A stretch of 64,000 nt of DNA from NCBI GenBank assembly GCA_019722365.1, contig JADFUC010001833.1, positions 672,411 to 736,410 on the forward strand, written 5' to 3'. The translations under genes were made by a program, and so were the position numbers. The notes beneath the pieces are model-generated. The model saw nothing but the letters and a program-made list of their open reading frames with translations. It did not search any database and had not been told where the DNA came from. Every line of letters begins with the position of its first letter. The first letter of the stretch is position 1. The stretch is from Lithospermum erythrorhizon. Its lineage: Eukaryota > Streptophyta > Magnoliopsida > Boraginales > Boraginaceae. Below are positions 1 to 11,993 of this stretch, piece by piece.

Positions 1-3000
1 AAGATAACTCATTCTGAATATCATGAACCTTCATGCTACTATAACCAAGGTAAAAATAATTTTTTTAGTTATGCAACATAATAATCTAAGAAATCTCATC
101 AACTATCTCCATGCGTAATCTGGCATTTCCAAAGAGGAGATGGGAATACCTTCCGTAATAGGAAGGTAATTTCTAAGATTTTAGAAGGAAAAACAAAACA
201 TTACAAACAAGAAGTTCATAGATTGTCCTTCACATCTATGAAAATAAACGGGATATGATTTTATGTTGAGAAGATGAACACGGGAAAACACTAACACATG
301 CATATAGAAGAAATACTATGTAACTCCAATACAAGTGAGAAAAATCTGGAGTCAATAGAAAGTGTTTGAGTGAGTCTTGAAATTGCATAAAAACACACCG
401 CGCAAATATATACAAATTTGATTTTATTTTTAAGGTCATGCAGAACTGAAAGAGCATTTATGCTTTTGATTTTATTGGCATTGATGGATTGTTTACCCTT
501 TTATGCTTTTGTTTTGTAAGGTCATTCAGAACTGAAAGAGCATTTTAAGAAAATTCTGAAACATCATTTGACAAACTGAATCAAATACTTTGGTCTGAAC
601 TAGGAACTCTATTAGTTGTGTTTTCACTTTCATGCATTAAGGCAGAATTATCTGATTTTTCATGCACATACAGTAAAGGACGAATTACCTTCATCTTGTA
701 AATATGCAATCCACATTGAGCAAAGAGTTTCTTGAAGTACAAGTCTGATCTAGTAATGCTCTTATCTTCCTTGTCCAAAACAAATCCTTAAGAAAAATAC
801 AAGAATAATTCATTCAGCATTACTGTAGATAATTACTCTTGGGAACGAGTGAGTGAAAAATCAAAATAACACAACTGATTTGGCACTTCAACAATGAAAA
901 GAAAAAGATCATAATCTAAATTTTAATATAATAATGCAACATGCTGCTGAAATTCAGAAAAATGAATAAGATACCAGAACAAGAAAAAGGCGCAGAGAAG
1001 ATGTTAAGAACTTTACGGTTTTTCAATCCCATTTCCCTCGCGATCATGTTACCTTCATGGCAAGCTTAATAATCCATTATAGGGCATCCAACTCAGAATG
1101 AGTACTTATACAACACACCCAAATATGAAATCATCTTTAGGGACAATCTAATCTCTATATTTTGATTGTTTTAAACAAATGCAACACTTCTATAATTATC
1201 AGCTCGACTTTAGAATATTTCCATTATAAAGATTGTAAGTGTAATATTTAAATAATTGTACCTCATCTTGTTGAAGCAACTCCAAGACCAAAGGATAAAG
1301 CAGAATATAATGAAAAATAGCAAGCAAGAAGCTACAGATTTACATGCGTACAACACCCCCCAATGTCTCTAAAGAAGCTCCCGCCTAGACATAATAGGGG
1401 GGTCAGAAGGTACGCAAACCTACCCCAGTGATAACAGGGATGCTGTTTCCGAATTGACCCGACATAAAGTGCAGATACTATCTACTACTTCACGATAGAC
1501 AAGATGCATAGGTACTAGTAGTGTAATGAGCCATTTTTTATTTATTCCATTATTCCTATTTAACCTGCTACATGGATACTCCAATTCAACTTCATCTTGT
1601 CTAAGCAACTTCAGTACCAAATGACAAAACAGAAAATAATGAAAACTATCCAGCAAAATGCTAATGATGTGATATGGTCATTAACTAGAAACATGGGGCA
1701 ACTCCGACTCAAATAGAATGACATAGTGACAGAGAGTGGTCCTTACTCACTCTATACAGTATATTAATATAGCCGTTTATTTCTTAGTTAGAAAAGTATA
1801 TTTGATTGATTGTAATTGATATGTAAAGAAATAAAGAACAGCTGTGAAATAATACTTTATTTCTTCAGTGAATAATTTACAGAATATGTGCAACTATATA
1901 TAGGTTACAAACATTAGTGAAGAAGGAAGGAATAAATTAAGTAATCAATCAAACGGCTATAAAACTAATCACAATTAAGTTGATTGATACTTTCCTAAAC
2001 TAATATAAATGGCTATATTCTACACTCTCCCTTAAGTTGAGCGATAGATATCGATGAGACCAAGCTTGCTTAATAGATGATTAAATGCCTTCTCCAAGAG
2101 TCTCTTTGTTAATATATCGGCAAGCTATTGCCCCGTATTTACATGCTCGATTTTGATAATTTTCCGTTCAATTTTTTCTTTGATAAAGTGACGATCCACC
2201 TCCACATGTTTGGTTCTGTCATGTTGAACCGAGTTGTGAGCGATACTGATGGCAGACTGGTTATCACAATAAAGTTAGATAGATCCATCATATTGTATAT
2301 TCAATTCTTCATAGTCTTTTTATCCAAACCGGCTTTACGTATTATGTGTGCCATAGTTCAATTCTCGCTTCGAGCAACTTTTGCTTCTCCAAGTGACTAA
2401 GTTTCCCCATACCATAACAGAGTATCCTCGACGCCGATTTTTCCTCGCTATTAATCAACCCCGCCTAATCTCGCATCCATAATACCATGTAGTCCTCGCT
2501 TATTATTTTTTAAGAACAACCCTGGATTGCTTTATACTTAATATTATGTAGACCGTGATCTAGATTGCCCTTGATGCTGGTCATGTATGTATTGACTCAT
2601 TGCTTACGGCAACGGTTATTGCCCCGTCTGCACATGGTAGATAACAAATTTTCAAACAAAGCTGGTTGTACGTAGATTGCTGACCGACTCCTCAAACAGC
2701 TTGATCCTTGTTTCCAAGTTTCACGGGGGTATTAGTTCTCCTACAACTTAACATACCTGCCTTCTTTAAGAAATCCAGTGATATTTTTCGGGGATATGAA
2801 ATACCTCAAGCGATCCGACCAATCTCCATTCCTAGAAAATACCTCAATTTTCCGAGGTCCTTAACTTCAAATTCTTTAGCAAATAAATTTTTTATTTTAT
2901 TAATTTCACCTTTACACACTTTGATTAGTTTTATTTTCAAAACCAAGAGGTTGAGTCATATAAACTTCTTTTTCAAGTTCACCATTTAAAAAAGTATTTT

Positions 3001-6000
3001 CAATTTCAAGTTGGTGTAACTCTCAATCTAAATTGGCGGCTAAAAAGAGAAGAACCCGGATAGTGTTAAGTTTGGCCACGAGCAAAGTCTCGCTAAATCA
3101 ACTCGTAGGTTTGGGTAAACCCCTTAGCTACGAGTCTAGCTTTATATTTATCTATTTCCCCTTTCTCATTATATTTCACAGTAAATACGCATTTGCATCC
3201 GACAATTTATAAGTAGGGAGGTAAATTAACGTTCTATTTATTTTATAGAGCATTCATCTCTTCAAGAATAAAGACAAGCCTACCAGTAGTAGTTAGAAAT
3301 ATTTATGTTCTTGGAATAGTGAAATTAGATGTACTAAGAGAGAAAGCTCTAAAAACGAGGAAAGATTATAGTAAAAGACACAAAACATTCAATGAGATTT
3401 AGTAATTCTAGTGGCTTTTAAAGAATAAAAGTAAAATCTAAGTCAGTTCAGGGGTTACCCAACCTGTTCAGAGATTCAATCTACTAGATCGACTCTGATT
3501 ACGCTGGTAGTTCATGTTCTCCTAGAATACACTTTTAATTCTTTATCAAGTAATCAACATTTTGGACTCATTTTGAAAATTGTTTTATATCTAAGTCTGC
3601 TCGGACATCATTAGGCAAAGCCTGACATCATTTGAAGGAAAGTCATTACGGGTTCCTCATTAGTATTTGGAAAAATATATCTAACGGAACGCCAAGTCTC
3701 ATTGCCATAGTTGTTCTTTCTTTATCGAGTTACATTTCTAATCTCCCCTGAAGAGAAAACTGCAGAGAAGTTAATAAGGAGTATTTTAAAAAAAAGTAAC
3801 ATCAAGAAAAATATAGATTGATTTTTTTTGTCCGAGGACAGAGACATCGGTATCTCTTGTCGTAGAGAATACCCAATCTTAAAATAAGTTTTATTGCCCG
3901 GGGCGTCAAGTTTTGATCGATCTTTCGAATGGATGGGACAAAGCCGCGACACCGTAAGTTTTAAGAGGTAAATCATTGAGCGCACGCTGAGGTGCTTGAA
4001 GTAAGTATTAAGGAGTTTTTAAATCGATGGCGCGACTAAGTCGGTTTATTAAATAGGTAATTCAATGGCGGCCGCCCATAGATATTTAGAACATTAATTG
4101 TGAACATGATTAGACAAGCAATTCTCTAATAAGCTGCTTGTTTTTTCAAGCTCAAAGAACCCCTATTTTGTTGTGGTGCGCATAATACGAGCTTTCATGA
4201 ATTATGTCATGTTCACGAATGAATGTGTTTAAATAGTTAAAATATTCGGTTCCATTATCTGTCCTCAAAATTTTTATAGATGTTAGAAATTGATTTTTAA
4301 TCATCTGGAAAAAAATTGTAAACACCTGAGCAACCTCAATTTTTTCTGACTAAATAAATCCACGAATGGGCTAGAATATTAATAAAGTATTAGTTCACTT
4401 ATACTGAGGTACGATTTTAGGGACCCTGATAAGTCACTATGAATAATCGTGAAAGGATTCGTGGGTTTATGTATTTTGTGAGAAAATGCAAGACGGCTGG
4501 CAGCTCACAGTGAGATACATCACAATTAAAACTTTCCAATGTAGTCTTGGAAAAAAGATGAGGAAACAATTTTTTTAGATAATTAAAACTGGATGTCTCA
4601 AACGATACAAGGCCATAATAAATAGAATCACAAATACTTAACGACTAAAGACATAATTCGATACAAAACAATCGGAATTATGAAACATAAAATTCGAAAT
4701 TAAACTTAAAGCTGGGACACGATTATAGTTCTCAAATAACAGCAGTCATCACAAACTTGATCAGCACCGCCAACCATCGATCTTAAAATACAAGATTGAA
4801 AAATCGGAAAGCACTACACTTATCCAATGTTAACTTTACTATCGAAATAAGATTGCTGTGTTAAATCGATATATAAAAGCTTTCTGCTCATAATTTGTCA
4901 TTTAACTTAATTCGACCTCTCCTTTTTATAATAACAGAATTGCCATTAGTCACTTTAATCGCCTCAATACGCTGACAGGTTCATCTATTCGCTAATCCAA
5001 TCACAACGGTTCAACGGTGGTTAAAATCATCAGCAGAAAATGGTCATATTGAGACGCACGCACCTGAATCGATTATCCAAGTAATGTAGAGAAAGATTCG
5101 TTACCGGATAAGGATGAGTGCCTGAGCCCCCGGAGGGCGGGCGAAAGGCGTTTGGCCAAGGACGGGTATTTAACCGCCTCCAAATGGGCCCGCTTCGATC
5201 AGCGTAGCGGCATATGTCTGAAGTCGGGCCGCCACAAGAACCCTAGTTCAACCCCACGCCTCCGCTTCCCCTCGTAGAGTTTTTTCTTGTCACTGGGGTG
5301 TCCGTGAAATGGGCTTCCCACGTATTTCCTAGCACCGCATGCTCAGATTTCGCCTCTTCACCGCACGGTCGTTGTCGGCTCGAGATACAAGCGCAGCTGG
5401 CTGGGAAAATACACGGTAAAACCAGCCGACCGGGACTCCAAGGCGTAGCAGGCGAGGAAGGCTCAGGGAAGCCGTGGCGCGAGTGGTCAAACCGTGGGCC
5501 GCATACGGCTCCATCTCCACACTACCGCAGAATCTCAACAAAGTGAACAACTGAACAGTTTACGCCATCCTTCAACCGAGCAACCTCTCCACCAGCCTTC
5601 TCCGCGCCCTCAAGTGCTCAATAGCCAAGTCTGGTAACGTACTCTACCTTTGGCCTCTTCGATTATGTATCAAAGCATCGACCACAATTTACCTCACATA
5701 AAGTTTTTATTTGATGAATTTATTCCATCATCCCCAATTCCCAATTTAATTGAAGAGAATAAAACCCCCAATTTAAATAAGTGAACGCCGAAACCCCAAT
5801 CACAAGCATTTAAATTTTAATCATTGTACGATAAAGTCAAATAGCAACGGGGTCTGTTAAGATAAGTAAAATGAATTAAATTGGCAAACATTTCAGGGTT
5901 TGAAACGTATATATTTCCGATTTGGCCTGTAACCTTATATCTATTAGCAAATTAACTTAATAATAAGTGTATCGTCAGCTTTTCCTAACTCGTATTTTTC

Positions 6001-9000
6001 AGATCGGTCAACGAGGAGACGACGACACCCAATACTGTGATGGCCTTCATTACTTTGAAAATGACAATAATTTAATTCTGAATTATCTTTCTACTTTCAT
6101 GCATTATCGTTTGGGTTATCTTAGTGTTAATTATTTTTAAAAAATTATTCCCTCGTATGTTTTCAAGATTACATTGGAAGACTTTAATTGTGATGCAAGT
6201 CAATTAGTCAAGCACAATCGTGATAAGTTCCCTCACAACATTCATAAACCCACGAGCCCATTCACACTAATTCATAGTAACTTATGGGGTTCTTCTAAAA
6301 TCACTACCAAATCTTAATAATCACATTCATCACTTTCATCGATGACACACCTGAGTCGCTCTAAAACGGACACGCTACCACTTGGCTTTATTTACAAGAC
6401 AAAATTGAGGTTGCTCAATTTTTAAATACTTTTTCCAGATGATTAAAAATCAATTTCAAACATCTATAAAAATTTTGAGGACAGATAATGGAACTGAATA
6501 TTTTAACTCTATTTTAAACTCTTTCATTCGTGAACATGGCATAATTCACGAAAGCTCGTGTGTGAACACACCCTAACAAAATGGGATTGTTGAACAAAAA
6601 GATAGACACTTATTAGAGGTCGCTCATGCCATAATGTTCACAATGAATGTTCCAAAATATTTGTGGGGCGACGCCATTCTTACCATTGCTTATTTAATAA
6701 ATCGTCTTCCGAGTCGCACCATTGATTTAAAACTCCTTATTCCTTACTTCAAAGCACCTATTCACACATGCACTCAAATGATTTACCTCTTAAAACTTTC
6801 GGATGTACGGTTTTCGTACATATCCATTCAAAAGAAATATCCAAACTTTGACCCTCGGGCTATAAAAATCATTTTCATTGGATATTCTCCTACCACTAGT
6901 GGAAGCCTATATATCTGTCCTCATACAAAAAAAATCTATACATCTCGTGATGTCACGTTTTTCGAAAATATCCCTTATTTCGCTGCCACAGTTCCGCATC
7001 AAGGGAAGACGAACCCTGAAAATAAAGCACAACTGTGGCAATGGGGACTCGACATTCCTCTAGATATCATTTTTCCACAAACAACTGAGGAAACTCCAAA
7101 TGAAAATATTTTTTCAAATGAAAACCGGATTGATTTAAACAATGAACAAAATGATATTTCTACCAATGGTTTAAATCATAAAGAACTCAAAGTTTATTCA
7201 CGGAGAACGAATAAGACGAACTCTTAGCATGGTCAAGAATCTGACAAGGTGATTCAATCCAATAAACCATGTAACTCTACTGATATTCCTCCTAAATCTG
7301 ATTTAAACGCCGCTTATCATATTGGAGTGTCGTAAAAAGACTAGATCACTCCATCCTATTGAACGCTTTGTGTCCTACTCTAATCTTTCCTCCTCCTTTG
7401 GAGCATTTACTACTAGTCTATCTAATATCACCCTTCCTAAAAACATTGATGAAGGTTTAACTATATCTAAACGAAAAAATGTTAGTTCTCGATGAAATGA
7501 ATGTCCTATATAAAAACAACACTTGGGAGTTAGTCAATTTACCTGCTTACTATGTGTTATGTGATCTTGCTTACTATAATGGGATCCAGAGTTAATTGCT
7601 CTCGCCTACCATGGTTATGAAGGAGGCAAGGCACAACAGACTCTATTGGGTTTAAGTAAGATGCAAGAAAACTGATGCAATGCAAAAATGTTTCAACTTT
7701 TAAAATTCCCATAGCGAGAGAGAAATAGTCATGAGAAGTTACCATTTCTGGCAATATTCTCCTTCAAAATAAAAAGTCCTCCGGGCTTAAGGCCAATCTG
7801 CAAGAGGCATAAACATTAGCCAGTTGAAACGTAATCATCACTCTATAATCCGTATCTATGTTGTCAACGTTACAATGCCAGATATTGGAATTCAAGAATT
7901 TCTTATACAAGCCAAGAAAACGATTCAAAACATGATTTAGGTGCCAAGTTAATAATTAAGGTTAAGAACGGCGATGATCTACGTTTCACACGGCGCACGA
8001 TTCCATCATTTCCATGGATAGTTTCTTGTAAAGAAAGAATGGTCTACACACATGAAGCAACACATGAAATGGGTATACAGTATACACATACGGGCAGTTC
8101 AGTTCAACATAGTATTGTACCGTCCTTGAGCAAATCACACCAAATTTTAACAAGTTTCAACTTTAAAGAAACGGCTAAATGGTTGTGACCAACACAAATT
8201 CGGTAAGGTATCTAACTGAGAACATGTAAAACATTCTGTTTCCTGACTTGTTATCATTAATCTTTTGTTTCTTTTTATAACACAGACAAACTTGACCACC
8301 ATATTAATATATGTCAACCTCAGAGCCACAAACGAACATATGAGTAATTAAATACATTAAAATTACAAGTGGATAATTGAAGTAAACAAACAAAGATTCA
8401 ACAAATCAAAAGTGGGACTCCCTACCTTTGCTCTGTTAAAAAAGGACAATAAATCGTCATCCGCTAGATGGCCAATACACCACTGAATCCATATGATATC
8501 ATATCTCTCTGGTTCAGGAGTAAAATCCTAAAACAAATCATCACACATTATTACCTAGAAGTCAAGTGGCACTATTTGGCAACAAAAAAGACTTATCAAA
8601 AAAATACAAGTAACAATCATATTTTGCAATCAAACTGGTAAGTTGATGAAAGTTGTTTAAGGTGATACACTACAGCAAAACAAAAGATTAACACTACAAG
8701 AATGGGGAGAACATAAACCCCAATCATATAATTAAAAGAAAATGCGATAACATATCCAGGCAGGGTCAATAGAACTCTGAGGTCACAAGGAATTTATCAA
8801 TGTGGCCTAAAGACTTTAGAGGTGAATATGTGGTTAACGCAAGATTTATTACCTGAAGTGGAACACAATAGAAATTGCCAGCCTTATGATTGTCTGAGAC
8901 GGCAAGATTTTCAGGATTCAAATTTACACGAGCAGCATCCAGAAAATGAGAAACAGGTTCTAGAAGGTCTACCTAATTCATACCAAAGCAACTTAAGTGT

Positions 9001-11993
9001 CGAACAAACTAAATCTGAAGATCAAGCCTGCAGATGTATCTGAGAAGATGATAATAAAAATTAAGTAAAATAGAGCATTCTTCCTTGGTGGAGTATCCAT
9101 TATATTCTGAACTGCTCCTAGCAACAACTAAAGGAAATAAAGACCTTTTTGGAGCCATCTGTTTCATAATTTGCGTAGCTGTTCTTCTAGTTTTAGCATC
9201 TATAGTAATTGAATATCTTGGTAGCTTCGATCAAGGCTGCAGATGGTACTAGTGTAATTACAAGATTAAGTTCCTTAACTGTTTCAATATATGAGATGTG
9301 AGCTATACAAAGAAACCAGTTCTCCACTACCATTTTCATGTTTCATCGAAAGAAGTTATGAGATCCGTTGGCATGTTTAGTTTGTTCAGTTTTACTGGAC
9401 TCATGCTAGCTTTTGAATTTATTATATATATATTAGGTTCTCACAATAATTTAAACATGTTTCCTTCACCAGTGCTGCATAAAGGGAAATTGTAAGTTCT
9501 ACGTTTAATAACGAACACTAGACCAAGGACCTGTGATGCCACATTACGCAAGCAATCACCATTATTATAACTTGCAACCAAGAGACCATGTTGTATAGAC
9601 GGTGGCAGAAAGAGATAACACAGAAAGAAGATAAATCAACTATCTTCAATAAATTTCGGAAAAAGGGGCTACCAAGAGAACACACACACAAAAATAAAGT
9701 CTCTTACCTCATTAAAATATCTAATTAGGAGATTTTTTGTTATTCGCCCAATCCCTGAGCCACAATCTGCACAATTCCATATAATATTAAATTTGCATAC
9801 ACCAAATTCAACAGTAAAGTTGCACTTTTTTCTAACATCAATTTGGCTTGATACTGCAAGCAAAACTCGTCAAAAAAATGTATTGATATCAATTTTTCAG
9901 AGCCTAATCAAAGGACCAAAATACGGAAAATACATGCATCAAGTAATCAATTCGATGAACAATGCAGGACTGCTAGTTAAACTACATAATCAGGACGGAC
10001 TATTGATTTTCAACAACATTGTCAATTTTTCCAAGCTCACATCCAAAGTCTAATACTTCCTAGACAGTCGGTGGCGGAGCTTAGAAGAGACCAAAGGGGG
10101 CAACGACCCCCCTAAATTTTGAAAATTTTAGAGTTTATCCTTCAAATATAAGTAATTTTAGACAAAATATAGCAATTGGCCCCCCCTAAATAAAGAAAAA
10201 AATTCTTCTAAATAGATGTAATGCTTTTAGCCCCCATGAATTTCCGTTCAAGCTCCGCCACTGTTAAGACAGTTATAGTCAGGTTCAACAAAAAAACATG
10301 AATCCTTCCCAAAACTATATTTAATCAAGGCCAATGATTTTTCAATGAGTGATAATGACAATCCACTTGTAGTGTAAAAGTGGATAAAATAACAAAAAAA
10401 GCGGAGTGTCATATGGAGTGCGAAAATTGTTGCCTTAAGTAATTATCAGAGTAACTAACGCTTATAGTTGGATAAAGCTAAACTTTTCATGTCTTAATGT
10501 TTGCAATTATATTGCATAATTAATAAGCAAGCACTACCAATCAAGTATAAATAGACTTCCAAGGTTGTTGACTCACTATCTGCAACTTTTGATGACATGA
10601 TTAAGCACACATTAAGTGAGAAATAGAAGGTACCAAGAGCTACAAAATTGTTATTTTTGGCAGCATCAGGAAACTTTTCGGCCAAAATGGTATGCAAAAA
10701 TGCTTCACTTGCACTGATATCAGCATCATTCACATGACCGTACCCACCCAACACCCCATCCACTGTTGCCTCCACACCCTTCACACACAAATATAAAATT
10801 AACACGACAATTAGAATAAAACGGTACCCAAGTGTATTAAAAAGCCTTTCTTTTCCTTTGTTTTCTTTCAAACAACTCCCTCCATTTCTAAAAGATTGTC
10901 TAGTTTGATTTTCAATGGCCTCGATTGAGACACATAACATTAATTTGTATCAAAACTACAGTACTAATAGGAAATTACATTAAAAAAACACTAATCTTTT
11001 TACCATATTTTTCACCAACATTATGGGCCAACATAAAAATATCCGAAGTTCAAATTCAAAACTAGACAATCTTCATGGGACGAAGTAGTGCAACATATAC
11101 AAAAAGGCAATGATCTTACACTCCATTTCTTGATTGTGCCATTCAACTCCTTTCTTATTTTCCATCCAAATATACACTATAAGTGGAGTGCTTCTATCAC
11201 TAATTGGAGTATAAAAACCAATTACCATACAAAAAATATTTAAGCTCAAAATTCAAAACTGGACAATCTTTTTGAAAATGAAAGTAACAAATAATAAAAT
11301 GGTATGTAAGCATACTAAATTAATCTTTTTCTTATTTTTTCTTCAAAAAATAACTTACTTCTATGGAGTGCCGGAATACTTAATTGGAGTGTAAAAACAT
11401 TTTACCACACAAAAATATTTGAGTTCAAATCCAAAACCCCAACCATCAAAATTCAAAACTGGACTATCTTTTACTGAAAGGAACAAGAAAATGGTATGTG
11501 AGTATATTAAAATCCAATCTTTTCTTTACTGGATCACAATAAAAAAGATTGAGTCAAAATCCAAAACAATCAAACTAAAACTGGACAATCTTAGCAATAA
11601 AATGGTATGTGAGTATATTAAAATCAAATTTTTCTTACTGACCACACACAAAATATTTGAAAAACCTAACAATCAAATTTCAAACTGACAATAATTTTTA
11701 ATATCGTAAAAACTTACTTGCCAATAATGAATGCCTTGATTATACCACTGAGTCTTCTTGGTAGAGTCACCAACCTCTTCTCTCCACATCTCATCTGAGT
11801 TTTGAATTCTCTGCTCTCTTGAATCCAACCTTAACAAACTCCTATTATTATACCCTTGTTGATTCAATGATGTTTGATTCCTCAAGGAATTATTACAAGA
11901 GTGAAGATTATTAAGGTTGTCGTTTGATTGTTGGAATATGTTAAGGATGTTTTTGTGTTTAGGAATTTGTGGATGAATAGAGGAGATAAGCAT
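1..11993 (-). CDS. NTM1: Alpha-N-terminal protein methyltransferase 1 (NTM1), partial, 3' end beyond left edge
   Basis: This enzyme transfers methyl groups from S-adenosylmethionine to the exposed alpha-amino group of proteins after Met removal. Exons on the minus strand: 11993-11718, 10778-10634, 9766-9708, 8972-8853, 8527-8426, 7797-7743 and 786-689. Phases all match, giving 285 residues. The last exon, expected to encode the C-terminal strand, is not found in 1-688 and must lie to the left. Visible motifs: [10 protein letters not shown] (about 68-77), [14 protein letters not shown] (about 99-112), SAM-binding motif [10 protein letters not shown] (140-148), [15 protein letters not shown] (from 161), [11 protein letters not shown] (211-221), LKPGG, and [11 protein letters not shown] near the end of exon 7. 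This order matches animal NTMT1 and plant NTM1 proteins. The first ~65 residues form an Asn/Gln/Ser-rich extension of unknown role. Exons 6 and 7 are separated by ~7 kb containing copia remnants. Family assignment is secure; whether the long intron still splices is inferred only. Confidence 0.88.
1761..2029 (-). repeat. Copia LTR (3' LTR of the minus-oriented fragment)
   Basis: Read on the minus strand, the copia RNase H region ends in a purine-rich tract (AAGGGAGAGTGTAG) immediately before a ~270 bp segment starting TGTAGAATATAGCC and ending near GGCTATATTAATATAC. The word tatagcc/ggctata recurs at both ends. The position after the polypurine tract and the TG start fit a 3' LTR. I saw no second copy, so the element is incomplete. 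It lies in intron 6 of NTM1. The exact end near 1761 is uncertain. Confidence 0.55.
2030..4460 (-). mobile_element. Ty1/copia pol remnant, minus orientation (integrase to RNase H), broken
   Basis: Minus-strand translation shows decayed copia polyprotein pieces in element order. An integrase-core piece ([13 protein letters not shown]) lies near 4.1-4.45 kb. The reverse-transcriptase start ([17 protein letters not shown]) is near 3.1-3.2 kb. Near 3.0 kb is [18 protein letters not shown]. RNase H near 2.05-2.3 kb reads [14 protein letters not shown] then [15 protein letters not shown], followed by [14 protein letters not shown]. Many frameshifts and stops break the frame, so it is not functional. 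It sits inside NTM1 intron 6 and is oriented opposite to the copia fragment at 6.18-7.54 kb. DNA between the recognisable blocks (about 3.3-4.08 kb) was not assigned. Confidence 0.75.
4461..6170. other. NTM1 intron 6 centre between copia arms, including a GC-rich block at about 5.1-5.6 kb
   Basis: This stretch lies between the two oppositely oriented copia fragments. No protein family was recognised. About 5100-5600 is clearly richer in G+C than its surroundings and carries short open frames on both strands (5298-5546 plus, 5329-5550 minus), neither of which resembles a known domain to me. The rest is AT-rich DNA with no feature I can support. It could be the centre of the rearranged insertion or a separate inserted sequence. 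Confidence 0.4.
6171..7545 (+). mobile_element. Ty1/copia integrase-region remnant, plus orientation, broken
   Basis: Plus-strand reading frames give the end of the gag-pre-integrase/zinc region ([18 protein letters not shown]), [10 protein letters not shown], the integrase-core words [11 protein letters not shown] and ESSCVNTP, then a continuous frame at 6634-7227 with [22 protein letters not shown] and [15 protein letters not shown], typical of the integrase C-terminal half. Further on, a frame near 7.5 kb reads [19 protein letters not shown], the region just before copia reverse transcriptase. Reverse transcriptase itself is missing. Stops and frameshifts are frequent. Equivalent pieces (integrase core, NLPTY) occur in the minus-oriented fragment at 2.0-4.5 kb, so the two represent the same lineage in opposed orientation. 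Confidence 0.8.
10070..10263. mobile_element. hAT-like MITE, ~195 bp, in NTM1 intron 2
   Basis: The two ends are inverted repeats: CGGTGGCGGAGCTTAGAAG on the left and the complement of TTCAAGCTCCGCCACTG on the right. The interior is AT-rich with C and G runs and has no coding capacity. Flanks read agacagt on the left and aagacagt on the right, consistent with a 7-8 bp target duplication. Length, terminal repeats and short duplication fit a non-autonomous hAT-type MITE. It lies between NTM1 exons 2 and 3. Confidence 0.65.
10870..11700. repeat. Diverged tandem repeats (about 110-180 bp units) in NTM1 intron 1
   Basis: A block containing 'aaaactggacaatctt', then 'aaaatggtatgtgagtatat', then 'attaaaatc' recurs at about 11.25, 11.45 and 11.58 kb, with a weaker copy near 11.05 kb. 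The phrase 'ttggagtgtaaaaac' also recurs. Near 10.89 kb the start 'ctccctccatttctaaaaga' resembles a Stowaway-type terminus, so the array may have grown from a MITE. No coding capacity. Confidence 0.6.

Noticed and set aside
5298..5550. Overlapping open frames on both strands in the GC-rich block
   Set aside because: GC-rich composition removes stops on both strands; neither frame shows a recognisable domain, so no gene is called.
8822..9043. A 73-residue plus-strand open frame
   Set aside because: It is the antisense of NTM1 exon 4 ([15 protein letters not shown] on the minus strand).
10494..10940. A 148-residue open frame on the minus strand containing [16 protein letters not shown]
   Set aside because: Only 10634-10778 is coding; the rest is intron read-through on both sides. 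It is exon 2 of NTM1, not a separate gene.
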